A DNA stretch of 41,475 bases from Rhizaria sp. SCN 62-66 (lineage: Eukaryota > Rhizaria, unplaced): contig MEDY01000276.1 in the NCBI GenBank assembly GCA_001724265.1, positions 1 through 41,475 of the forward strand, written 5' to 3'. A program made the position numbers and the translations under genes. Under the pieces are notes generated by a model that made no database searches, had not been told where the DNA came from, and saw nothing but the letters and a program-made list of their open reading frames with translations. Every line of letters starts with the position of its first letter. Position 1 is the stretch's first letter. Below are positions 10,001 to 17,600 of the stretch, in pieces.

Positions 10001-13000
10001 CGGCGCAGGCGCTGCAGCAGCGGCCGCATCAGCGCGGCGTGCGCCGAGGCCGCGTTGGGCGGTGGCAAGTGCGGCAGTGCGAGCGAAGCCAGCAGCAGCG
10101 AGTGCGCGTCAGGCAAGTGCGGGTGCGAGCCAGAGCGCGCGCGGCCGGCGCCGGTGCTGCTGGCGCCCGTGGACGCCGCCGCTGCGGCCAGCGCCGCCGC
10201 GTAGACGTCGGGCAGCGACTTGAGCCTGCGGCGGCGCCCGTAGCCGCCCGCGGCGGGGGGCGCGTCCGCGGGCAGCGGCTCGGTGATGGCGTTGAAGAGC
10301 GAGATGAGCAGGTCGCACGAGAGCGAGAGCGCCACGCCCGTGGTCCACGTGTCGGCAATGGCGAAGAGCGCGCGGTGCAGCATGCCCACGGTCATGTGCG
10401 CCAGCCCGGCCGAGTCGCGCCGCCAGTCGGCCTCAACCACGGCCAGCGCCGTCAGCGGGCTGTCGGCCGCGGCCTCGGGCCGCAGCGAGAGGTAGCTCAG
10501 CAGCATCGCGTGGCAGTATGTGCGCTTCGTGATCACGGCGCGCAGCTGAGCGCTCGCGGGATCCGCGGACCCTGCGGCAGAAGACGGCGCGGGACGACCA
10601 CCGTTGAGCGCTCTGGTCAGCTGTTGGTTGAGCGCCGCGGCCGACAGCGCGCCGGGCCCCGCGGCATGCGCAGGCGGCACGAGCGTGGACAGCGGCACGA
10701 ACTCGTGGTCGCACGCGGCCCACCAGAGCTTTGTGACGGCCAGCAGCGAGGGCTCGTACAACAGCATCTGGCGCCGCACCACGGTCGCCGTGTCGTACAG
10801 GTCCATGTTGCCTTGCACCGACAGCGGAATAGAAATCGGGGCACGGCTCGCAGCCACCGCGGCGGCTCTCGCGGCCGCCGCCTGCTCAGCGTCGTCGTAC
10901 TCGTCGTGATCGCCCGTGCTCGCGGGCGCGGAGGGCTTGGCCGAGCCAGTAATTGCACTAAAGCCGGAGCCGCTGGAGCGCAGTCCCGCGCGCAGCGGAC
11001 CACCACGCTGCGGCAAGCGCCGGTCAGTCGGCGGCGCCGGCGCAGCCAGCCCGGTCTTCGGGCCGGCACCGGTGGCGGCGCCGCGCGCGGGCAGTGACCG
11101 AAGCCGAGAGCCAGGCGTAGCGCCAGCTTCAGTTGCGACAAAGCCTGACGTCGCAACGCCGCGCCGCGACAGCTGCCGGCCAGTGCGCGACGGCGTGGCC
11201 GCGGCCGCAGCTGCAGCGGCGGCGGCAGCGGCGGCGGCAGCCTCAGCCTCGGCCTGCACAGCCGCCTCGGTCGCGGCCTGTGCCTGCGCCTGCTCGCGCT
11301 GGAGGCGTTTGCGGGCGAGGGCCTGGTCCGCGGCGACGGCGATGTCGCTGGCCGTCATCGCCAGCGCCAGCCCGCTGTCCTCGGCGTCGTCGGCGCCGTC
11401 CGCCGCCGCGTCCCCGCTGGCGGCGCTCGACCGCGGGCGCTGTGCGGGCGTCGGCGTGTTGCGCGGCTGCTCGGCGAAAAGCGCGACTTTGCCTTGGCGG
11501 CCCAGCGAGTACAAGTGGCTGCGCACGCGCGCGCACGAGTCGGCCAGCAGTTGTGCGTTCTGGAACGCCACGCCCAGCGCAAGCACGAGCGCATCCACGC
11601 CCGTCGCGCCGCCACCGCCACTGGCGGCGCCGGCCGCGGCGCCGCCGGAGTCGCTGTGGCGGGCCATGTGCGCGCCCGACGCTGTGGAGGCCGCTGAGGG
11701 GTCATCGCGAAGGAACGCAGCCGCCTTGTGCTTGAGCGTGCGCAGAAGCCGCGTCAGCTCGATCTCCTGCTGCTGCCTGCGTCGCTCCCAGAGGTCGCCC
11801 CCGCCGCGCGCGCGCCGCGCCCCCGCGCCGCTGCCGCCCGCCCCGGCCTCGTCCTCCCCGTCGTCGGCGCCGGCGCCGCCTGCCGCACTGCTGCTGTCAA
11901 AGCGTGAGGCCGCCGCGAGGAGCCCGCTGTGCGCGCGGGAGCGGCGACCGGTCCTGCGGCGGCGCAGCGCAAGCGCGAGCGGCGTGCCCAGCGCCGTGGT
12001 GGAGCCGGCGGGCGCCGCACGCGCGTATTCGCGCTCCGCCGCGTGAGCGCGCGCGTAGGTGTACGTATCACCGAACGCCGCCGTGTTGGCAAACGTTCGC
12101 GAGAACGTGTGACTCACGGCGTCCGCGCCAGTGTACGTGTTTTCGTACGAGCCTGTTTCAGTGTAGCTGGGCAGCGCGAGCCCCAGCGTGTCGGCGCGCG
12201 CGACTGGCGCCAACGGGCCCGTGCCCGTGGCCATCGCCTCAAGCGCCGCGGTCAGCTCGCCGCGGCTGTGGCTGAGCGCGAGAGCGTTTTGCGACTGCGA
12301 CAGAGTGAACGTGCCCGGCGGCGCGGGAACTGCGAAGCGCGACCAGTCGAGCCCCGTCGCACCCACATTCGAGGCGGCGACGGCGGCGGCGTTGGTGTTG
12401 TAGCCCGTGCCTTCCTCTTCTTCCTCGTCCTCGGCCCGCTCGCGGTCAAGCTCCTCGTCCTCGGAGTCTCTGCCGCCGTCTCCGTAGTCGTCGTCGTAGT
12501 CATAATCGTCGTCACTGTTGTAGCTGTCGCTGCCGTTCTGGTCGTCGCTGTCACTGTTGTCGCGGTTGTTAGACGCGAGTGCAGACTCACCCGCGGCGCC
12601 GACTCTACCGGGGCCGATGCTGCTACCCGCTCTATAGCCCGCTCTGTCTCGAGCGAGAGCGAGCTCGCGCGCGGCGCGCCGGCGCCTGCGGTTACGTCGA
12701 CGCTGCCGCCTGCGCGCGCGGTCGGCCCAGCGTGCGGCCTCGACCCCAATAAGGACGTCGTAGTAGCGGCCCAGCTCCGCCGACAGCTCGCTAGACTGGG
12801 CGAACATCGCGCCCACGGCGGCAACGTCCACGCCTGCGCCTGCACTCGAGCCAGGACGGTTGCTCCTCACGGTCAGAGCCGAGGAGGAGTCGGAGGCATG
12901 TGCAGCGGCAGCGGCGTTAGCGGGCGCGGGCAGCTGCAAAGAAGACGACGCGGCGACGAACGACGATGACGACGCGGTGCCCAGGCGGGGCAGCGCGGGC

Positions 13001-13464
13001 AGCAGCGGCGGCAGCGCGGGCCCCAACGCCACAGCGCCATTGCCTGTCACCGTCGCAGCCGCGGTCGCGGTCGCGGTAGCGGTGGTGAGACCGGTGCGGC
13101 TCCAGTCCTCGCTGCGCGCGGCGCTCTCCGCCGCGGCGGCCTTGCGCGCGCGCGCGCGCGCCCGCTGCGCGTGCCGGGTGTCCCGGTCGGCCGGGGCGCT
13201 CGCACCGGAGGATAACAGCGCGGCCGAGTACGCAGTGAGCGCCGCCGCCAAGGGGCGGTCCATGCCGGCCTCGTCCCAAACCGGCGCGCGCGGGCGACGA
13301 AAGCGCAGCGTCGGGGGCAACGTGCGTAGCGCCGGGTCCTCCTCGGCGTCGGCGTCGCGCGCGGAGGCCGAGAGCTGCTCAGAGTCGCTCAGCGGGTCCA
13401 CGGGTGGCGGCGCGGGCGGCGGCGCGGGGTTGTCATCCAGCAGCAGGGACATCAGACGCTCCAT
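4051..13464 (-). CDS. 3137-residue Ala-rich protein with EF-hand-like WxxD/ADxWT module
   Basis: A single open frame from ATG 13464-13462 to TGA 4053-4051. An in-frame TAA upstream at 13480-13482 makes this ATG the natural start. Residues 1-880 are disordered and Ala/Ser/Arg-rich with acidic runs and a poly-Ala tract near 742-756. Residues about 887-1060 are the only globular-looking part: YDTATVVRRQMLLYEPSL, then WW at 914-915, EADWRRD with W1014, and ADTWT with W1040, followed by a hydrophobic LLISLF helix. This pattern resembles an EF-hand-related module I know from flagellate protist proteins. Residues 1570-1680 are Arg/Glu/Ala-rich coiled coil; about 1958-2011 is a KGKGKK basic run followed by a Ser/Asp acidic run. 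C2219, C2222, C2233 and C2235 could form a zinc ribbon or half site, and about 2631-2653 is a Ser-Arg/Ser-Gln repeat. A cytoskeletal or flagellar role is inference. No in-frame TAG occurs; the stop is TGA. A consensus-like GTGAGA donor overlaps the stop at 4054-4049, so a spliced extension is not excluded. Confidence 0.85.
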   Translation of the reverse strand: MERLMSLLLDDNPAPPPAPPPVDPLSDSEQLSASARDADAEEDPALRTLPPTLRFRRPRAPVWDEAGMDRPLAAALTAYSAALLSSGASAPADRDTRHAQRARARARKAAAAESAARSEDWSRTGLTTATATATAAATVTGNGAVALGPALPPLLPALPRLGTASSSSFVAASSSLQLPAPANAAAAAHASDSSSALTVRSNRPGSSAGAGVDVAAVGAMFAQSSELSAELGRYYDVLIGVEAARWADRARRRQRRRNRRRRRAARELALARDRAGYRAGSSIGPGRVGAAGESALASNNRDNSDSDDQNGSDSYNSDDDYDYDDDYGDGGRDSEDEELDRERAEDEEEEEGTGYNTNAAAVAASNVGATGLDWSRFAVPAPPGTFTLSQSQNALALSHSRGELTAALEAMATGTGPLAPVARADTLGLALPSYTETGSYENTYTGADAVSHTFSRTFANTAAFGDTYTYARAHAAEREYARAAPAGSTTALGTPLALALRRRRTGRRSRAHSGLLAAASRFDSSSAAGGAGADDGEDEAGAGGSGAGARRARGGGDLWERRRQQQEIELTRLLRTLKHKAAAFLRDDPSAASTASGAHMARHSDSGGAAAGAASGGGGATGVDALVLALGVAFQNAQLLADSCARVRSHLYSLGRQGKVALFAEQPRNTPTPAQRPRSSAASGDAAADGADDAEDSGLALAMTASDIAVAADQALARKRLQREQAQAQAATEAAVQAEAEAAAAAAAAAAAAAAATPSRTGRQLSRRGVATSGFVATEAGATPGSRLRSLPARGAATGAGPKTGLAAPAPPTDRRLPQRGGPLRAGLRSSGSGFSAITGSAKPSAPASTGDHDEYDDAEQAAAARAAAVAASRAPISIPLSVQGNMDLYDTATVVRRQMLLYEPSLLAVTKLWWAACDHEFVPLSTLVPPAHAAGPGALSAAALNQQLTRALNGGRPAPSSAAGSADPASAQLRAVITKRTYCHAMLLSYLSLRPEAAADSPLTALAVVEADWRRDSAGLAHMTVGMLHRALFAIADTWTTGVALSLSCDLLISLFNAITEPLPADAPPAAGGYGRRRRLKSLPDVYAAALAAAAASTGASSTGAGRARSGSHPHLPDAHSLLLASLALPHLPPPNAASAHAALMRPLLQRLRRRRRHSLPAGWELPRGAASARGLARACARAHTDANIAGGAQHALALSLYPARGELLAAQEALASRMAPVLRRLRRERRRAAEAAEALMKEHLRAAARRREHAEARARARAQALAAARDGDDSDEADGERKGAVETQLDALMGRFAKLQLESALPQALATGPGAVKAPRRTMAEIVMGARQAYDAARLQSTAASAGGSGAEQAAASAAVVAEFEAAASELEALAATAATAAAEATAAAASESDTAAGRGPGGPRAGAAAIAAAHAAANAAAAARQAPPAVTRTGSQTTESDAAAAKEGGASLSRMEHLHASATLLVDGIKSSIQTVRDTGIAHKLVVTVHDGSAKPALDEDDEIAAVPEVTDAATGDAAAPGSVSDSAAKTASNSVGDGEAASAPGASVADSTAESTATAASDALLTKPVRAPTQWELQEEAWRLEQAALAAAEEEARLVQERKAAAEALARQKIALMRREARAKRAMLEQLQRGALAGAEEVDFDAILNSFNTDAADAEDEAADEAAADAAAAAAAAEAEAEAGKAPRRRRRRGDSQYGFDEEVLAILRSTTAAAGAGEDDVALGPSAGLGLAALRDGGFGIGAGANEEELSPEALTAAAAGTASALATALGNGSPTPAVGAAARAALAAHVALLGARYRINLGASSLSDAGTNTGPVAARKDVFDWDTAPPAEARSRAALLAVAVASSERRLTELGLLRRCAPYTSRGLRASRNAPVNDAAPADATVSPTPSGGRKASIAWLEMRASVPASSVLPLLVKIALARVAAWRLWRRQTRRAHREHQEALARAAGAKSPQVKGKGKAAAGKKGKGKKEKHAPALSTAPSTESDSASTSDSDSASDSDPGATALGDDAQLSSSSDDDVIAAAVGRPTSPAASTAPAPRPRLGPRELVAVARVLRAHSAPGDGNGANSGGSGMVRLLLQIASARREGARLGRRSRTLAREQEQARARAGAAAASPGVANMVGHGMGAMMKVLKDKEFMRAHLTPTASPLTRGLAQGGALPARGRGAVSPHRHATPAASSDEVRAVDGGDDPQRATSPSATGAIAVAGSVCANCGAVAGAKGFSCGCEAPLGSDVTLDGEGGDAHVSWRIPPLGVISAAEQDRSHSSFSYGSPRQQQQTPSSQQHSPLHPLRRLIPSALAFSPLPASSPLVVGAEGRTPAAAASTPLWQQFRDAGGRTGPVSGSFSSNTAALGDWREGSPMPLSLPTPALPSSTTAGAARSARGAWLRPQSQLQHRGRGRGSGTRDGDDGAYESIELVDAEGNYVVFTPKGADVATEHSSTAARIGGFRVVSNPFSPMRPASGSALVAHARADPRGSSSSTADAPTAAGRLRGRLGDEWLGSADVVAVAAPAASVEASRASAVAEVTRALGDLTRVPSALETHPVNERSVVSAEVATPLVPSVALVGVGRGGLMTRETFLSYAGTGRNVNASSAAKPTGAVFDTSSAANESLSSVHPYYAHNDSRSNSRAQSHSRSQSRSQSRAQSFQTLSLRSPMTNEGGELYDAFCQSVAAAAAATYTATHPYALPEVSESEDEVNTSGSRPTLTSTRGGARGAGFSTTGLHNAISSALQRLRRLQQLPWFRNHTTAATESVEGPRGVELALALSPRPTGVTAAALAPPAAAVELRRREHVEHSRPHRFATPGAAQAVLPATALSPVAARGEQDGDEALPQSLSQSLLQLQNMSQSMMHLQAAQAQARAQSQPELYFQNLLLTHYGLSVTATASLAAAAAVLGISLSHLAPSVAAATKLDDPQAQGQALAVSAQAKPPLSARGARSGPNPGLPILSEGTTLASASALHAARPHSRAQPPSQLHSLSLLAQQHAHLRPHSQSARTTTQPSPAQSMYVPVQQHSHNNGSQSARGNAGFSGLPSLAPLARSATGSSAALLPRNVVSAVAPFAPPAPTTAAGHSGGAESAYAFGSFRPSMGAVAGGMSASQRAAVAVLARQESERARKNKTVGGSGAKSLW
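5507..5573 (-). repeat. Ser-Arg/Ser-Gln dipeptide repeat
   Basis: Short imperfect repeats of 6 and 12 bases encode alternating Ser-Arg and Ser-Gln (SRSQSRSQSRAQS) at about residues 2631-2653 of the - strand protein. It looks like an RS-type low-complexity segment and a possible phosphorylation target. Confidence 0.6.
11196..11242 (-). repeat. Poly-alanine tract (GCN repeat)
   Basis: A run of about 15 GCN codons (GCC/GCT/GCA mixtures read on the - strand) gives a pure Ala tract near residues 742-756 of the 3137-residue protein. The codon mixture makes it more stable than a pure trinucleotide repeat. Confidence 0.7.
13144..13161. repeat. Alternating GC dinucleotide run
   Basis: Nine consecutive GC dinucleotides inside the - strand gene encode an Arg-Ala repeat near residue 103. 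The sequence could adopt Z-DNA; this may simply reflect composition. Confidence 0.6.
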
Positions 13465-14696
13465 TGAGGCGCGAGGAGCTTACCGGAGTAAGGAAAAGCG
13501 CTCGGGCGCGCGTTGAGATGCTGATGAGATTGACTGCTAATCTTCACTGAGCTTGCGAAGGAGGGTGGTGTAGGGGGCTCCCAGCCTTGCTGAACGTAAA
13601 CACACCCACAAGACGGAATGCAGATCAAGAGCACAAAGACGCAACACAAATACCTGTTTGAAAGTATCAGTAAACACGGGCGCGAAAGCGACGTGCTTGA
13701 TGCGGCGAGATAAGTTGCCTTTTAAGCCTACACGTTGAAGAGGAGACAGAGCGAGGAAACCGTTTGGGGTATGGTGAGTTTAGAAGAGACTTTCCCTGGT
13801 ATCTATATGTTCTCTCGCAATATAATTAAGGAAAAATAAAGGCTGTTCTACAGGCAATGTCGTTTGCAATACGGCATTGCGATAGACGGATATTGTGCAA
13901 CTATCAAGCTTGTTTTTGAGAGTCATTTCGGGCCAACTGGACAACTCGTCTTCGATCTCGCCGGGCGGTCTTGGCTATTATTACATGCACTGATGTGTGA
14001 TGTCAACGCACGGGCGTATACCTTGGATATGTATTTTTTTTTATTAAGAGGTATGTTATGAGTTTACTTGCGACTGCTTAAGGCTTGTATTTGTCCTTAT
14101 GGATCTGCTATGCACATTTCGATGGTTTCGATCTTGCAGCATTCTGGATGAGTACTGCAGTAATCTGTGCCAGGACCAATCAAAACCTGCATGATTGTTG
14201 TGAGAGGCAGCCATTTCATGCTTATTTTGACACTTAACTGATGTTTTCTCTTTGGAGTCATGCTGAGGACGACAAAGTCTTGCAGTGTTATGAACTCATT
14301 CGTAACTTAAAGTCAGTGATACCAGAAGGCTAACCGTTTCCGTAGGCAAAATTAAAAAAATATATTATAGGCAAGGTTGTCAACCTTTGAATTCTAAGTT
14401 GAAATGGACAACAGCTTGGATTAAACTACGTTTTGACAACGTTTGGTAGATTGACCACAAATGCCGTCACAGCGTTGTGGTCGCGAGCTGGGTCCCCTGG
14501 TCCTATCTTCACAACGCCCCAAGTGCACGTGCTTCATTCTTCCGTCTTTTATAGAATCGACAACTTAATTGGAAGCACGACACGTAATATACTATGATTT
14601 TTCTTTCTAACTTTTCAAAACTGCCACTATCTCTCGTAAATTCTCATTTGATTTTCCCCTATTTCCCCTTCGCTCACCCAGAGACTTGCTCCGTCC
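13465..14696. promoter_or_regulatory. AT-rich divergent intergenic region (likely bidirectional promoter)
   Basis: This spacer separates the start codons of the - strand 3137-residue gene and the + strand giant gene, so both promoters and 5' UTRs should lie here. Base composition drops sharply to AT-rich between about 13750 and 14680. Toward the giant gene I see CCAAT at 14176-14180, a TATATTATA at 14361-14369, TCATTCT at 14534-14540 (reminiscent of stramenopile initiator sequences) and TTTTATAGAA at 14547-14556. A pyrimidine tract at about 14651-14680 ends in CCCAG just before the start and could be a 3' splice site of a 5'UTR intron. None of these motifs is proven. No convincing ORF or RNA gene was seen. 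Confidence 0.55.
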
Positions 14697-17600
14697 ATGT
14701 CAACCGGAACGGCGCACATTCTCTCCCCAGCTGGGCTATGGGCCTCGCTTCCATACCGCCCCACGGACCAAGTATCTTCTTTTCTTGCAGACGCCGCGCG
14801 CTACCGCGATATGTTCATCGGTAGCCGTGGCTTCCCGCGCCTGCCTCTTGAGCCTCTCTCGCTCGCCACCCCCGCCGCGCCCGACGTCCCCGCACCCGCC
14901 CCGGCGCCTGCCCAGGCTCTCACACTCACACCGCTCCCGATCGCACTTGTTGCGTGCGTGCCCGGGACCGCGTTGCTGGCGGCCGCGTTCGCGCGCGCGC
15001 TGAACGGCCCGAACCTCTGCTCCCTCGCGCTCGCCGCCACACCCCTCGGTCTCGCTTGCGCCGTCCCCACATCCGCCTCTGCCGCGACAGCTGGTGCTGG
15101 ACAAGCACGCGCGGCTCACACAGCGGCAACCCAAATTGGCGCCGCTGCGCGCGATGTGTATTTCCTCTTGTGTAGCACGGACGTCGCCAACGATTCTTCG
15201 AGCGCAATGAACAGTAGCGCAACTGGTAGCGCAACCAGCTCTGTGCAACCCACTGCCACTGCGATGCACGGGCCGGCGCGGCTCAACTTTGCGATGCTCG
15301 GCCGCATTGACCCTGCGGCTGCGCTGCTCGACCGGCCGAGTTTCCACGCCTTCGAGGAGTACTTACATCTGCTCATCCCCTTAGAAGCGTTGTTGCCGCG
15401 CCACGCGCCTCTCTTTGCGCGCCTGTGTCCCACCACCGACAGCGCGAACTCTAAGCCAAGCGATAGTGACGGCAACAACAGCGAAGATGCGGAGACTGTG
15501 CTGGTCGCCGCTGCGGTGCTGCGCGCGCAGGGCTTCTCCACCGTGTTCTCATTGCTCGCTTTCTCGCCCGCCACCGACAGCGCCGCCGCCATCGCTGCCG
15601 CGTGTGGCCACAGCAACAGCAACGTGGCCGCCGCGGACGTGCGCGCGTGCCTGGCCCGCGCCGCAGACCGCGCGGCGCTGCTGCGCGCGCACGCTGCGCA
15701 CCTCGCGCGCTCCGCAGCTGCGCACGGCGCAGTGTACGACCCCGTCCGCGACACGGCGGCCGCGGTCCCGCCCGCGCCCGCACTCACCGTCGCGCAGACT
15801 GCAACAGCGGCGTCGGCCACCGTGGCCGCGCTGCAGCGTTTTGCGGCGGGGAACCGGGTCTACGGACTGCACCCTTGGGGCGTGCCGCGCACCGTCGGGT
15901 CCGAGGCCGAGTCCGCAGTCAATATCACAAACCGTACCGTCAGTGTCGCACCGAGCTTGCTCCGCGACGACTGTGCACACATGGCAGCCAATGTGGGCAC
16001 ATCGTCGTCACTGGCCGCACGCAGCTGTGGCTCCGCTGCGCTCGGTAGCGCGACTGAGGCGGCGCGGGCTGTCGTCACTGCGTGGGCGTCGGCCGCCGGC
16101 GTCAGTGCAGCCGTAACTGCGATGCTCACTGCGCCGTATTCTCCGCCTGCCGACAGCGCCGACAGTAAAATAATAGCGACTGGCGGCGCTGGTGTGGGCG
16201 CACTGTGGCAGCTGCTGCTGCTTGACTGCGACCGCCTGCGTGACTGGCTGACTGCACGCTTATCAGGCGCATCACCAGACTCTGCTGCAGAGCCAGCGCA
16301 ACACAACAAACTTGGGACGGAGACTGCGTCCGTAGCTGTGTTGGTGTTGTTTATCCGCGAACTTCAAGCCGCCAATATTGACTTCGACAGCGCTCTTGCA
16401 AAGTCGACTCAGACAACAGCCAGACAGAGTGCCGATGTATCTGCTCCTGCGGTTGAGCAGAGCACAGGATTTGCCGCACGGAGTGGTGCAGCTGCCGTGT
16501 GGCGCGACGGCAGTGCTGCGCAGCCTCAGAGTGCATTTGACGGCAGTGATCGGCGTGGCGCGAGCGCTGCTGCCGGCGATCTTGAGCTCGCTGTGCTAAG
16601 CCCGCGCACTGCCAATGCGAACCCCGTGTCAAGTGTTACAATGGCCGCATCGCCCCCCACGAAGACTGTCGAGAGCGGCGCGGTGCGTTTGTCGACGGGC
16701 AAGCTGCGCCACCTCTGGACCCACTTCACCACTCGCTTGCGCCGGCCCCGCGTTGCCTCCACGGTAGCTCCTCGCAGCGTTGTACAGTGCGGCGCGGCGC
16801 TCCGCGTCGATCAGAAGCAGCGCGGCGTCGAGTTAATGCCGCTGATTTCCGCCGGACCGGAGGCTGCTGCGGCTGACAACCGTGAGGCAGATGCGATCGG
16901 TGTTGATGCCGCGACGACAGATGCGGACGCTGACGCGAACGAGAGCTTACGCGCCGCTGCGTTGACGTCGCCGATGTTCGCGCTGTACGCTTCCCTTGTT
17001 GGCTCTCTTGTTTGGCCTCTGATGCGTGCGCTTCCGCCAACATCAACATTACCCGTTGCGGACAGTGTTCGCGATAGCGTAGTATCAGCTGCCATTATTG
17101 ATGCTGTCCCCGATGTTGCCGCGGCTCTTGACATCTTTGCTCTCGCACCCGCAGACGTCACGTTAACTCCAGAGTCTCTGTCCACGCACATCGCGACACT
17201 CAAGCTCGACTCCGACTCCGACACAGACACCGGTGCTGACGCTGCGGATACCGAGTCGCTGCATGAGCGCGAGCGCCGCCACCGGCAGCGCGCACAGCGG
17301 CAGCGCGGGCTTGACGTGTTGTACGCCGCGCTGCAATGGCTCGAGCCGCGCGGACTGTGGCGCCTGCTCCACGTCGCCGCCGCGGCCACGGCCAGCGCGA
17401 CGGCTGCGGCGGAGTGGGCCCTGGCCCCACAGGCTGCGCGCGATCGCGAGCTCGTCGCTGCAGCTTTGGTCGCGCTGAACGCATCACCCATCTTGGGCAG
17501 CGATGCAGGCGTGGGCCCTCCGAGCAGCGCGGTTGCCGTGACATTGACTAGTGAACGCTGCGCGGCGTGCGCACAGCAGCAGCGAGATCAGCGCGTTTCT

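Noticed and set aside
8165-12969. Long + strand ORFs opposite the 3137-residue gene (for example 8165-9460, 10916-12046, 11929-12969)
   Set aside because: They are antisense shadows caused by extreme GC content. They are Arg/Ala/Pro-rich with no domain, while the - strand frame is open for 9.4 kb.
13864-14061. 65-residue ORF in the divergent spacer
   Set aside because: No ATG start, AT-rich, no recognisable similarity; expected by chance.
2560-14696. Suppressor tRNA with CUA anticodon in the spacers
   Set aside because: Looked for B-box-like GGTTCGANNCC and cloverleaf arms in both spacers; none found. It would have to lie elsewhere in the genome.
14697-15180. Degenerate P-loop-like sequence (VACVPGTALLAAAFARAL) near the giant protein's N-terminus
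   Set aside because: The GKS/T of a Walker A motif is absent and no convincing Walker B follows, so an NTPase call is not supported.
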